This document shows, piece after piece, positions 52,693-60,668 of a DNA stretch of 64,000 nucleotides. How positions within the stretch are numbered: position 1 is the first letter of the stretch; each line of letters begins with the position of its first letter. The position numbers were made by a program, and so were the translations under genes. The notes under the pieces were generated by a model, which saw only the letters and a program-made list of their open reading frames with translations, ran no database searches and was not told the DNA's origin. The DNA lies in the NCBI RefSeq assembly GCF_018863415.1, contig NZ_JAHKSN010000003.1, positions 186,001 to 250,000 on the forward strand. Reading direction: 5' to 3'. This stretch comes from Deinococcus aestuarii (GTDB lineage: Bacteria; Deinococcota; Deinococci; Deinococcales; Deinococcaceae).

Positions 52693-54984
52693 CTACGGGA
52701 GCGTGGGCAGGGCTTCGACCGACCGGGACGGGGCCAGGACGTGCGGGAGCAGGTCGCGGCCCCTCCACTCGACGCGGGCAAGACACAGGCCGATGTCGAC
52801 GGCGCGCACCTGCAACTCGACGGCGCGCGGGTCGGGGCGGTCGGCATCCAGCGTCAGCTCGTGCTCCATCCAGACGCCCGGGGTCACGGTGCTGCGGACG
52901 ACGTGCCGCAGGCCCTGCACCTCGAAGTCGGGCTGGGCGTAGGGGCTCAGGATCAGCAGGGTCTGCGCGTCCACCCGGACCGCCAGGGGGAAGGGGACCT
53001 CGGGGGGGCCCAGTTCGGGGGCGGCGTTGAAGTGCTCCAGGCGCCAGATCAGCCGCAACCGGCCCCCGCCTCCCTCCCCGGGCAGCCGCAGGTGGACGCG
53101 CAGGGTGCGGGCGTGCCCGTAGGGGCCCCGGCGGTGGATCTGGAGCCAGCCGTGCTCGTTGGACAGCAGGAAGTCGCGGACCCGCTGCGGGGTGACGGGC
53201 GGCACGTCGGCGGGGGTGGGGGCGGGGGGCGGGGCGGCGGGCGGCGCGCTCACCTCCGCCACCTGGATGTGGCCCGACCGCTGCACATACGCCTGGTGCA
53301 GGGCGGCGGCCAGGGCCGTCTCCCCGGCACGCCGGGCGTAGAAGGCGGCGAGCCCGGGGTCCGCCTGGGCCAGGTGACGGGCGAGCCGGAGGTTTGTCTG
53401 CCGACGGGGGGCCCCGGGCAGGCGGCTCGCCAGGCAGATGCGCAGGGCCTCGCTGCGGAAGATCGCCCGGCTGTGGGCGGGGGCGAGGGGGGGCGGACGC
53501 CGCCACCCGCCCCCGATCACGACCGTCTCTCCGGGGTCGTCCTCGCGCAGCGCCCCCAGCTCGTGGGCCTCGCGCAGCAGCGCCGCCTCCTCACCCGGGG
53601 GGCTCGCGCCCAGGGCGGCCACGAGGTCCTCGTCGACGGGGCCGAGCGCCAGGCTCAACTGCTCCAGGCCGTGCCGCAGGGCCGGCGGCCACTGCTCGAT
53701 CTCGGCGTTGAGGCGCCGGTGCATCTCGGGGGGCAGGTGGGGCCCGGGGCTCTCGCTCAGCAGCAGGGCGCGCAGATGCAGGGGGTTGCCCGCGCTGCCC
53801 AGCAGCAGGGTCTGGGCGAGGCGGCCCGCCTCGTCCCGGCCGAGCCGCGGGTGGTGGGTCTGCACGGCCCCGACGACGCTGTCGAGGGTGAGCGGGCCGA
53901 AATGCACCCGCCGCAGGCGCTCGGCCGGGAGCCGGGTCAGCATCGTCCAGATCAGGGCGCCGTGGTGTCGGGGGTGGCTGGTGGTGAGGACCACGAGCAC
54001 GGGGGCGGGGCCGGTCGCCAGCAGTTGCAAGAACCCGGCGAGGTCGGGCGTCTCGGCTCCCGTGTTCTCGAAACACAAGATCAGCGGCGGGCGCACCGTG
54101 CGCAGGGCGTACGCCACGCTCGCCGCGTCCTCCTCGACGGACTGGGGGCTGAGCAGCGTCCGGGTCACCAGGGCCTCGGCCTCGGGGGTGAGGGCCGACC
54201 CGGCGGTCTGGGCGATGCTCGCCAGCGTCAGGCGCAGCGAGCGCGTGTCGCCGTACACGAGCAGCCCGCCCTCGCGCTGGGCCAGCCGCTGGAGTTCGTA
54301 CGACTTGCCGCTGCCCACCGCCCCGCTGAGCACCAGCACCTGCGGTCCGTGGCGCGCCGCGTGCAGGGCGGCTTGCAGGGCCGCCGCCTCCTGCCGCTTG
54401 AAGTGCGGCTCCCCCGGCACCAGGGGAAGGGGCGGGGGGTCGGGTGCGGGGAAGGCCTCGTGCCCGAGGGCCGTGAGCCGGGCGTTGATGCGCGCGCACA
54501 CGCCCTGACGCCCCGCGCGGGCGTGGGCCAGGTACACCTGCTCGAGCGTGTGGAGCATCCGGGTGTCGAGCACCTGCCGCTGCTCGTCGAGCCAACTGCG
54601 GAAATGCAGGCTGCCCAGGTCGTCGAGCCCGCTGAGCGGCACCCCGCGCAGGGCCGCCAGCCACTCCTCGAGCTCCGGCCCGTCCAGGCGGCCCGAGGCG
54701 CCCGCCTCCCAGAAGTCCAGGTCCGTCCGGGCCTGCGCGAGCGACAGCAGCCGCTGGCCCTGCGGAAAGCCGGGCAGGCCGCTCGCCCGGATGCGGTTGA
54801 GTTCGACCCGCAGGTTGAGCCGGGCGTCGGGATGGTCCCACAGCAGGTCCGCGAGATGGTCGCGGTGATGCGGCTAGCGTTCCAGCGTCAGGTAGGTCAG
54901 GAGCGCGACGGCTTTCGCCGAGAGTCGGACGGGTTGCTCGCCGTGTTTCACGTACGTGTGCCCCATCACGTGGACGGTCAGCAT
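52693..54984 (-). pseudogene. BTAD/AAA-ATPase transcriptional regulator, interrupted by in-frame TAG
   Basis: Read from the ATG at 54984 (GAGGT upstream), the frame gives MLTVHVMGHTYVKHGEQPV, then LSAKAVALLTYLTLER, a TAG at 54876-54874 (codon 37), then HHRDHLADLLWDHPDARLNL in the same frame and on without break to 52693. The N-terminus is an OmpR-like winged helix plus BTAD tetratricopeptide part. An ATPase follows with Walker A SGAVGSGKSYELQRLA and Walker B PPLILCFENTG, and an all-beta C-terminus. Full length would be 763 codons. The layout is that of SARP/LuxR-like large activators. The TAG cuts off nearly everything; only a single base change is needed to restore it. Confidence 0.8.
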
Positions 54985-55000
54985 GGTGAACCTCGGAGGG

Positions 55001-55016
55001 GAAAAAGAGCTTTTTC
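55001..55016. promoter_or_regulatory. A/T hairpin GAAAAAGAGCTTTTTC
   Basis: An inverted repeat with 6-bp A/T arms lies 17 bases upstream of the regulator pseudogene start. It could be an operator or a short transcription stop reading in from the right. Confidence 0.3.
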
Positions 55017-55216
55017 TTACTGTAACAGGGAATCTCTCATGTCAGGGACACCCGGTGCTCACCGGGCGGCGGGCGCACCTCCCCGGAACGCGGGGAAGTC
55101 GCGCTCTGCCCGTTCGCCGGGGGCCGCGCGGGTCGGTCCTGCCCCCACCGAACGCACCCGGCCGGACGGTCGAGTGCGGGCTCCCTGCGCCCGACTCCGG
55201 GCCAAGGGGGACGCTA

Positions 55217-55249
55217 TTAACGAGTTATTAACGTTGGGCGATCTAGGGT
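55217..55249 (+). promoter_or_regulatory. OmpR/PhoB-type promoter of the plus-strand glycan operon
   Basis: TTAACG-AGTTA-TTAACG (55217-55233), then 10 bp, then TAGGGT (55244-55249). Same element and spacing as upstream of ugd. The conservation of the 11-bp period and the 10-bp gap in both copies supports a real site. Confidence 0.6.
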
Positions 55250-55350
55250 GGCCTGGCCGCCCGACCCCGCCTCGCCGTCCCGGCTCCGCCGCGCGGGCCC
55301 TCGTCGCGCCCAGGAGTCCTGCCATGCCGCATCCGCCCGACGCACAGCCT
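55217..55350 (+). repeat. Operon leader repeat, copy B (plus orientation)
   Basis: Partner of 49902-50035 in inverted orientation, about 5.2 kb away. It includes promoter element, leader, ribosome site and nine codons (MPHPPDAQP) before the sequences diverge. Confidence 0.9.
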
Positions 55351-55530
55351 GCCGCCGCCTGTCCCGGCCCCGGGGGCGGGGAGGGTGGGGGCGAACACAG
55401 CCTTCTGGCGCGCACGGTCTGGCCGGGTACCCGGGCGACACGCCAGCGCGGGGCCCACCGCACCTCCGGAAGGCGCCAGCGGGCGGCCCGGATGAGCTGC
55501 GGGGGGTGCCGGAGAGGAGGGAGGAGCTGA
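55324..55530 (+). CDS. Relic leader ORF starting like Ugd (68 aa)
   Basis: The ATG at 55324 with AGGAG at 55312-55316 begins nine codons identical in product to Ugd (MPHPPDAQP). It then continues as a low-complexity Gly/Arg-rich frame to a TGA at 55528-55530, one base before the GTG of the dehydratase gene. It looks like the copied start of ugd fused to non-coding DNA, but its strong ribosome site and tight stop/start spacing could couple translation to the downstream gene. Confidence 0.4.
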   Translation: MPHPPDAQPAAACPGPGGGEGGGEHSLLARTVWPGTRATRQRGAHRTSGRRQRAARMSCGGCRRGGRS

Positions 55531-55531
55531 G

Positions 55532-57385
55532 GTGCCCACCGTCGTCATCAAGTTTCTGATCGACCTGCTGATCTTCGCCGTCGCCCCGGTGGTGGCGTAT
55601 CTCGTCCGCTTCGACTTCGGGCGCGGGGGGTACGTGTACGACGCGGGAATTTACGCCCTGCTCACGCTGCCCCTGAAGGCGGCGGTCCTGGGGCTCTTTC
55701 GTCAGCACCGCCTGATCTGGCGCTACGTCGGCTTCGAGGACCTGTGGTCCCTGGTGCGTCCGGTGGGCGTGTACGTGGTCGGCGCCCTGCTGCTGACGGT
55801 CTGGCTGCGTTCCTGGCTGGTGGTGCCGTGGTCGGTGCCGCCCGTGGAGGGGCTGCTGGCTTTTTTGCTGATGTGCGGGGCGCGGCTCGTCGCCCGCGGG
55901 CGGCTCGACCGGCGCCAGCCGCCGCAGGCCGGGCAGACCCCGCGCCGGGCGCTGATCGTGGGTGCGGGCATCGTGGGGCGCGTCGTGGCGGGCGAACTGC
56001 TGCGCCACCCGCGCGAGCAACTGACCCTGGTCGGCTTTCTGGACGACGATCCCTCCAAGCGGGGCAAGAGTCTGCTCGGCGTGTCGGTGCTGGGGTCGTA
56101 CCCACACCTGGCGCAGGTGGTCCGGGAACGGGGGGTCAACCTGCTCGTGATCGCGATGCCCTCGGCGGGGGGCCGGGTGATCCGCCGCTACTTCGACCGG
56201 GCGCAGGAGATCGGGCTGGAGGCGCGCATCGTGCCCGGGATGAACGAACTCGTCGGCGGCCAGGTGACGGTCAACCAGTTGCGGGAGGTCCGCATCGAGG
56301 ACCTGCTGCGGCGCCCGCCCATCCGGCTCGACGACGACCTGATCCGCAGCTACCTGGAGGACAAGGCCGTTCTGGTCACGGGTGCGGGCGGCTCCATCGG
56401 CTCGGAGATCGTGCGGCAGGTCGTGCGCTTCCGGCCCCGGCACGTGCTGCTGCTGGGCCGGGGCGAGAACAGCATCTTCGTCATCGAGCAGGAGCTCAGG
56501 CGCACCTGGCCCGCGATCAAGACCACCGCCCTGATCGCCGACGTCCGGCACCTGGAGCGGCTCGAGGGGGTGTTCCGGCAACACCGCCCCGACGTCGTGT
56601 TTCACGCCGCCGCCCACAAGCATGTCCCCCTGATGGAGGCGGCCCCCTGCGAGGCGGTGGGCAACAACGTGTTCGGCACCTGCAACGTGGCCGAGCTGTG
56701 CCTGAGATACGACGTGGCGTGCCTGGTCAACGTCTCGACGGACAAGGCCGTCAACCCGTCTTCCGTGATGGGCGCCACCAAACGGGTCGCCGAGATGGTG
56801 GTGGCCGACGCGAGCCGCCGGGCCGGGCCGCACCAGACCTTTGTCTCGGTGCGCTTCGGAAACGTGCTGGGCAGCCGCGGCAGCGTCGTGCTGACGTTCT
56901 TGCAGCAGGTGCGCTCGGGCGGTCCGGTCACGGTCACCCACCCGGACATGACCCGCTACTTCATGACCATCCCCGAGGCCGCCCGGCTGGTGTTGCAATC
57001 GGGCGGCATGGCCCACAACGGTCAGGTGTGCCTGCTCAACATGGGGCAGCCGGTGCGGGTGGTGGACCTGGCGCAAGACATCATCCGGCTCTCGGGCGCC
57101 CAGGACGTCGACATCGTGTTCTCGGGCGTGCGGCCCGGCGAGAAGCTCCACGAGGAACTGTTCGCCTCAGCGGAGCAGACGGAGGTGACCACCCACGGCG
57201 ACGTGTTCACCGTGCGCTCGGAACAGCCCGAACCGCAGATCCTCGGCCGGCTCCTGCAAGACCTCGGGGACGCGGCCCGGGGCAGCCTCGACGACGAGGT
57301 GTACCGGCTGCTGCGGGCCACCATCGCCCAAAACGAGTTGAAGCCCAAAGAGCCGTATGCCCAGAGCCTGAGCGGGGCGCTGTGA
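55532..57385 (+). CDS. Membrane sugar-nucleotide 4,6-dehydratase (PglF/WbpM/CapD type)
   Basis: A 617-residue protein. Four membrane helices lie in the first 130 residues (for example FLIDLLIFAVAPVVAYLVRF). A first Rossmann-like domain (RALIVGAGIVGRVVAGELL) is followed by the SDR catalytic domain (VLVTGAGGSIGSEIVRQVV). The catalytic text is NVSTDKAVNPSSVMGATKR. The usual Tyr of SYK is Met, the SMK form described for WbpM-type enzymes. It converts UDP-GlcNAc to the 4-keto-6-deoxy sugar, the substrate expected for the DegT aminotransferase at 37391. The GTG at 55532 follows GGAGGAGCTGAG. First structural gene of the plus-strand operon. Confidence 0.95.
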   Translation: MPTVVIKFLIDLLIFAVAPVVAYLVRFDFGRGGYVYDAGIYALLTLPLKAAVLGLFRQHRLIWRYVGFEDLWSLVRPVGVYVVGALLLTVWLRSWLVVPWSVPPVEGLLAFLLMCGARLVARGRLDRRQPPQAGQTPRRALIVGAGIVGRVVAGELLRHPREQLTLVGFLDDDPSKRGKSLLGVSVLGSYPHLAQVVRERGVNLLVIAMPSAGGRVIRRYFDRAQEIGLEARIVPGMNELVGGQVTVNQLREVRIEDLLRRPPIRLDDDLIRSYLEDKAVLVTGAGGSIGSEIVRQVVRFRPRHVLLLGRGENSIFVIEQELRRTWPAIKTTALIADVRHLERLEGVFRQHRPDVVFHAAAHKHVPLMEAAPCEAVGNNVFGTCNVAELCLRYDVACLVNVSTDKAVNPSSVMGATKRVAEMVVADASRRAGPHQTFVSVRFGNVLGSRGSVVLTFLQQVRSGGPVTVTHPDMTRYFMTIPEAARLVLQSGGMAHNGQVCLLNMGQPVRVVDLAQDIIRLSGAQDVDIVFSGVRPGEKLHEELFASAEQTEVTTHGDVFTVRSEQPEPQILGRLLQDLGDAARGSLDDEVYRLLRATIAQNELKPKEPYAQSLSGAL

Positions 57386-57453
57386 CGCCCCTTTCCGAGA
57401 AACCGGGGGTCATGTGAGGATGAGAACGGAACCCGCGACGGCGGGGGGTGCCC

Positions 57454-59100
57454 ATGACGCGTGAGACGGCCCTGCCCGAAGAGGTGGACCTGCGGGAGAT
57501 GTTGACGGTCTTGCGCCGCGCGGCGCTGCTGATCGTGCTCGCCACGCTGCCGGTGGCCCTGAGCGCGTACGTGGCGACGAGTCGGCTGCCGACCCTCTAC
57601 GCCTCCACGGCCGCGCTGATGACCGTCGACCGCAGCACGGGCCGCTTCCCGGACGCCGCCCTGGACAACACGCTGACCTCGGCGCCCGCGCTCCCGCCGG
57701 GGGCCCTGGCGGGCGCCCTGCGCAGCCCGGGGGTGGTCGAGGACATCATCGGCCGTCTGGGGTCTGCCGGGCAGGGCGCCCCGCTCGTGCGGGCGGTCGC
57801 GGCGGACCTGCGCAGTGAACTCGCCCAGGGACGGTTCGTGCGGCTGGCCCTGAAGTCCCCCGACCCGGACGCGCCGGGGGGCGTGTACGAACTGCGGGCC
57901 CAGGCCGAGACGCCGGGGGCGGCCCGCGCCCTCGCGTCGGCGGGCACCGGGGCGCTGCTGGCCTGGGACCAGGCCCGGTCGCAGCGGGATGTCGACCGGG
58001 CGCAGACGATCTTGCGCCGCCAGTTTCAGGACCTCACCCGGCTGCTGGCGGCGGGCGCGGGGGACGCCTCCGAACAGGCCCGGCTGAGGCAGGCGCGCGC
58101 CGAGGTCTGGCAGGCCCTGACGCGGGTGGACAGCCTCGACGCCGTGGTCGGTGGCACCCTCGCCGTCGTGACGCCCCCCGTGGCCCCCCTCGCGCCCGTC
58201 TCCCCCAAACCCCTGCGGACCGCCCTGCTGGCGGGGCTGCTGATGGCCTTGCTGACGGGCGGCCTGGCGCTGCTCGGGCAGCTCCTGCGCCCGGTGGTGT
58301 ACGGCCCGCCCGACCTGGCGCGGCTCGGCCTGCCGGTGCTGGGGCAACTGCCCCGCGTGCGGCCGGCCCGGCCCGGCGGGAGCCTCCTGACGGGCGGGCC
58401 CGGCGACCCGTGGGCCCGGGCGCTGGGCTTCCTGGGCCTGAACCTCCTGGCGGCGCGGCACGGCGGGCGCGTCGTCGTCCTCGTCTCGGGCGTCACCCCG
58501 GGGGTCGGGGCGAGCAGCGTCACGGCGGGGCTCGCCGGAAGCCTGGGCCGCCGGGGGTACCGGGTGCTCGTGGTCGAGGCGGACCTGGAGCGGCCCTCGC
58601 CGCTCGCCCTCGGGACGGCCGCTCCGGAGGAGGGTACGCTCGCCGGGCAGGCGGTTCCGGGCCAGACACGGCGGGTCGCGCCGAACGTCGACCTGCTGTC
58701 CGGGGCGGATGTGGCGGCGCGGCTGGAGCGCTCCGGCCCGCCCGGCGGCCTGCCCGGCGAGCCCGGCCTCAGCGGCCTGCTCGACGTGTGGGGCGAGGCC
58801 TACGACGTGGTGCTCGTGGACACGCCGCCGCTCACCCGGCAACCGGAGATCGCCGCCCTCGCCGCCGGGGGCGACGGGGTGCTGCTCGTGGTCGAGGCGG
58901 GCCGCACCCGGCGGGCGGCGGTGGTGCAGGCCGCGCAGACGGCGACGTTGGCGGGCGGAAGTGTCATTGGCCTCGTGCTCAACCGGTGCGGCGCCCCCCG
59001 GAGGGACCGGCTCCCCGGGCCGCCGCCCGCCCCCCGGCCCACCCACGAACCAGGCCACCGCCGGGGGGTCCGGGCCACCGAGGTGGTCGATGCCGACTGA
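57454..59100 (+). CDS. Wzz/BY-kinase-like copolymerase with degenerate Walker A
   Basis: About 548 residues; the start is the ATG at 57454 behind GGGGGG (an in-frame GTG two codons earlier is less likely). The N-terminal Wzz domain has a membrane helix at about 25-45 and another at about 250-275 (LLAGLLMALLTGGLALLGQLL). The C-terminal half is a CpsD/MinD-like ATPase: VSGVTPGVGASSVTAGLAGS has Ala where the Walker A Lys should be, with VVEADLERPS (Walker A') and VVLVDTPPL (Walker B). No Tyr-rich tail is present. It therefore probably sets chain length or bridges polymerase and export, but may not phosphorylate. Confidence 0.88.
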   Translation: MTRETALPEEVDLREMLTVLRRAALLIVLATLPVALSAYVATSRLPTLYASTAALMTVDRSTGRFPDAALDNTLTSAPALPPGALAGALRSPGVVEDIIGRLGSAGQGAPLVRAVAADLRSELAQGRFVRLALKSPDPDAPGGVYELRAQAETPGAARALASAGTGALLAWDQARSQRDVDRAQTILRRQFQDLTRLLAAGAGDASEQARLRQARAEVWQALTRVDSLDAVVGGTLAVVTPPVAPLAPVSPKPLRTALLAGLLMALLTGGLALLGQLLRPVVYGPPDLARLGLPVLGQLPRVRPARPGGSLLTGGPGDPWARALGFLGLNLLAARHGGRVVVLVSGVTPGVGASSVTAGLAGSLGRRGYRVLVVEADLERPSPLALGTAAPEEGTLAGQAVPGQTRRVAPNVDLLSGADVAARLERSGPPGGLPGEPGLSGLLDVWGEAYDVVLVDTPPLTRQPEIAALAAGGDGVLLVVEAGRTRRAAVVQAAQTATLAGGSVIGLVLNRCGAPRRDRLPGPPPAPRPTHEPGHRRGVRATEVVDAD

Positions 59101-59156
59101 GCGCCCCGCCCCCCCGTACCCCTCCCGCAGGGGGCCGGGACAGCGGGAGCCCTGAG

Positions 59157-60500
59157 GTGCGGGCCGCCTCGCCCCCGGGGGGCCAGTCGGGGGGCCGGGC
59201 GCCCGCCGGAGGTGTGGTTCCCGGCGGGCGTCCGGGAGAACCCCCGACGCCGCTGCTGTTGCCGTTTTTGCTCTATTTCTCCCTCATTCTCCTCCTGCCC
59301 GTCTCGGCGAACCTCACCAAGGCCGTCCTGGCGGCCGTCGTGGCGGTCGCTGCGGCGCTGCTGATCGTGCGGCGGGGGCTTCACCTCAGCCGCTCCACCC
59401 TGGCGGTCTTCACCCTGATGCAGTGCACCGGGCTGCTGTGGATTTTGTACGGCGCCTTCGGGAATACCCCGGGCTGGGTCTTCTCGCTGATGGTCTACGT
59501 GATCTGGCCGGCGTTCTACCTGATCACGTTCACCCAGTTCGTCAGCTCGCGCCGGGTCTACGGGGTCGTCCGGAACCTGATGATCCTGGGGCTGGGGCTG
59601 ATCGGGCTGTTCACCCTGTATTTCGTTCTCTACAACTTCGGGGTGGTGCCGGCGACGCCGCTGCTCAAGTTGCAGTTCGGCCAGGGCATCGCAAAACACA
59701 GCGGGTACACGGCCCTGCGGCTCTACTCGATTTCCACGATGATCTTCCTGATTCCGTACGGGGTGGCGAAACTGCTCTACCCCTCGCCGGGCACGGGCCG
59801 GGGACGGTTCTGGCTCACGGCCCTGGCGGTGGGGCTCGGGAGCTGCGCCGTGCTGTTCACCGGACGGCGGGCGGCGCTCCTCACCGTGGGCCTTTCGGTG
59901 TTCATCGCGCTGGTGTTCGGCCAGTTCTCACCGCGTCCCCTGCGCTCGGGAGCCTGGCGGCGGGTAGCGGCGTGCCTCGCGGCGCTCGTGCTGCTCGGGG
60001 CGGTCTCGGCCGGCCTGCCGGCCTCCTCGCGCTTCTCGGCCCTCACCCTGGCGACCCAGGTTCAAAGGAGCCTGTTCGACCCGGGCCAGACCGCCGACGA
60101 CGTTGTTCGCTTCGAGCAGGCCAACTCGCTGATCGACGGCTGGGTGCGCCGCCCACTCGTCGGTGCCGGGCTGGGGGCCTCCTCAGGCTACGTGCGCTCC
60201 GAGCGCACCTGGAACTACGAGCTGCAATATCACCTGCACCTCTTTCAGATGGGGGTGCTGGGCGTCTTTCTCTACAGCCTGGGCTTCGCCTGGATCTACC
60301 GCAATGGGCTCAACCTCGTTCGGCTCGGCGGCGACCCGGGTTCGGAGATGATCGCGCTGCTCACCGGCCTGACCTGCTTTCTCCTCGCCAACGCGACGAA
60401 TCCCTACCTCCAGGCCTACGGCAACCTCTGGACGGTCTTTCTGCCCGTGGCCGTGATCAACCTGATGAAGCTCGAGCAGACCCCCGCCGCCTGGCCTTGA
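59157..60500 (+). CDS. O-antigen ligase/polymerase (Wzy/WaaL-like) membrane protein
   Basis: A 447-residue integral membrane protein with about ten to twelve helices and the large periplasmic loop typical of the family before the final helices (GYVRSERTWNYELQYHLHLF, with the usual His near the loop end). PLVGAGLGASSG and HLHLFQMGVLGVFLYSLGF are typical. It would polymerise or ligate the flipped glycan unit. The GTG at 59157 follows GGGAGCCCTGAG and lies 57 bases after the Wzz-like gene. It is the last gene of the operon. Confidence 0.9.
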   Translation: MRAASPPGGQSGGRAPAGGVVPGGRPGEPPTPLLLPFLLYFSLILLLPVSANLTKAVLAAVVAVAAALLIVRRGLHLSRSTLAVFTLMQCTGLLWILYGAFGNTPGWVFSLMVYVIWPAFYLITFTQFVSSRRVYGVVRNLMILGLGLIGLFTLYFVLYNFGVVPATPLLKLQFGQGIAKHSGYTALRLYSISTMIFLIPYGVAKLLYPSPGTGRGRFWLTALAVGLGSCAVLFTGRRAALLTVGLSVFIALVFGQFSPRPLRSGAWRRVAACLAALVLLGAVSAGLPASSRFSALTLATQVQRSLFDPGQTADDVVRFEQANSLIDGWVRRPLVGAGLGASSGYVRSERTWNYELQYHLHLFQMGVLGVFLYSLGFAWIYRNGLNLVRLGGDPGSEMIALLTGLTCFLLANATNPYLQAYGNLWTVFLPVAVINLMKLEQTPAAWP

Positions 60501-60607
60501 CCCCGGGCCGGTAAGCGGCGGGATGCCCGTCCGGACCGAGGGAGGGGGACTCGCGGACGAGCGGCGACCGGTGCGGGCAGGAAAACCTGCGCTCCGGGCC
60601 AGGGTTC

Positions 60608-60628
60608 CGCCCGGATAAAGACCGGGCG
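60608..60628 (+). terminator. Hairpin after O-antigen ligase-like gene
   Basis: CGCCCGG (60608-60614) and CCGGGCG (60622-60628) pair around a 7-base A-rich loop. It lies about 108 bases after the stop and ahead of the GGDEF gene. No T-run, so moderate support only. A smaller GCAGG-AAAA-CCTGC hairpin lies at 60577-60590. Confidence 0.4.
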
Positions 60629-60668
60629 CTGTAAGAAATCTGGGTGCGGGCCCTGCCTAGGGTGAGGC

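Noticed and set aside
52627..55530. 967-codon plus-strand frame opposite the regulator
   Set aside because: The minus strand reads a clear ATPase with Walker motifs; the plus frame is low-complexity.
60501..60668. c-di-GMP riboswitch before the GGDEF-EAL gene
   Set aside because: Two small hairpins are present, but the conserved GEMM core could not be matched.
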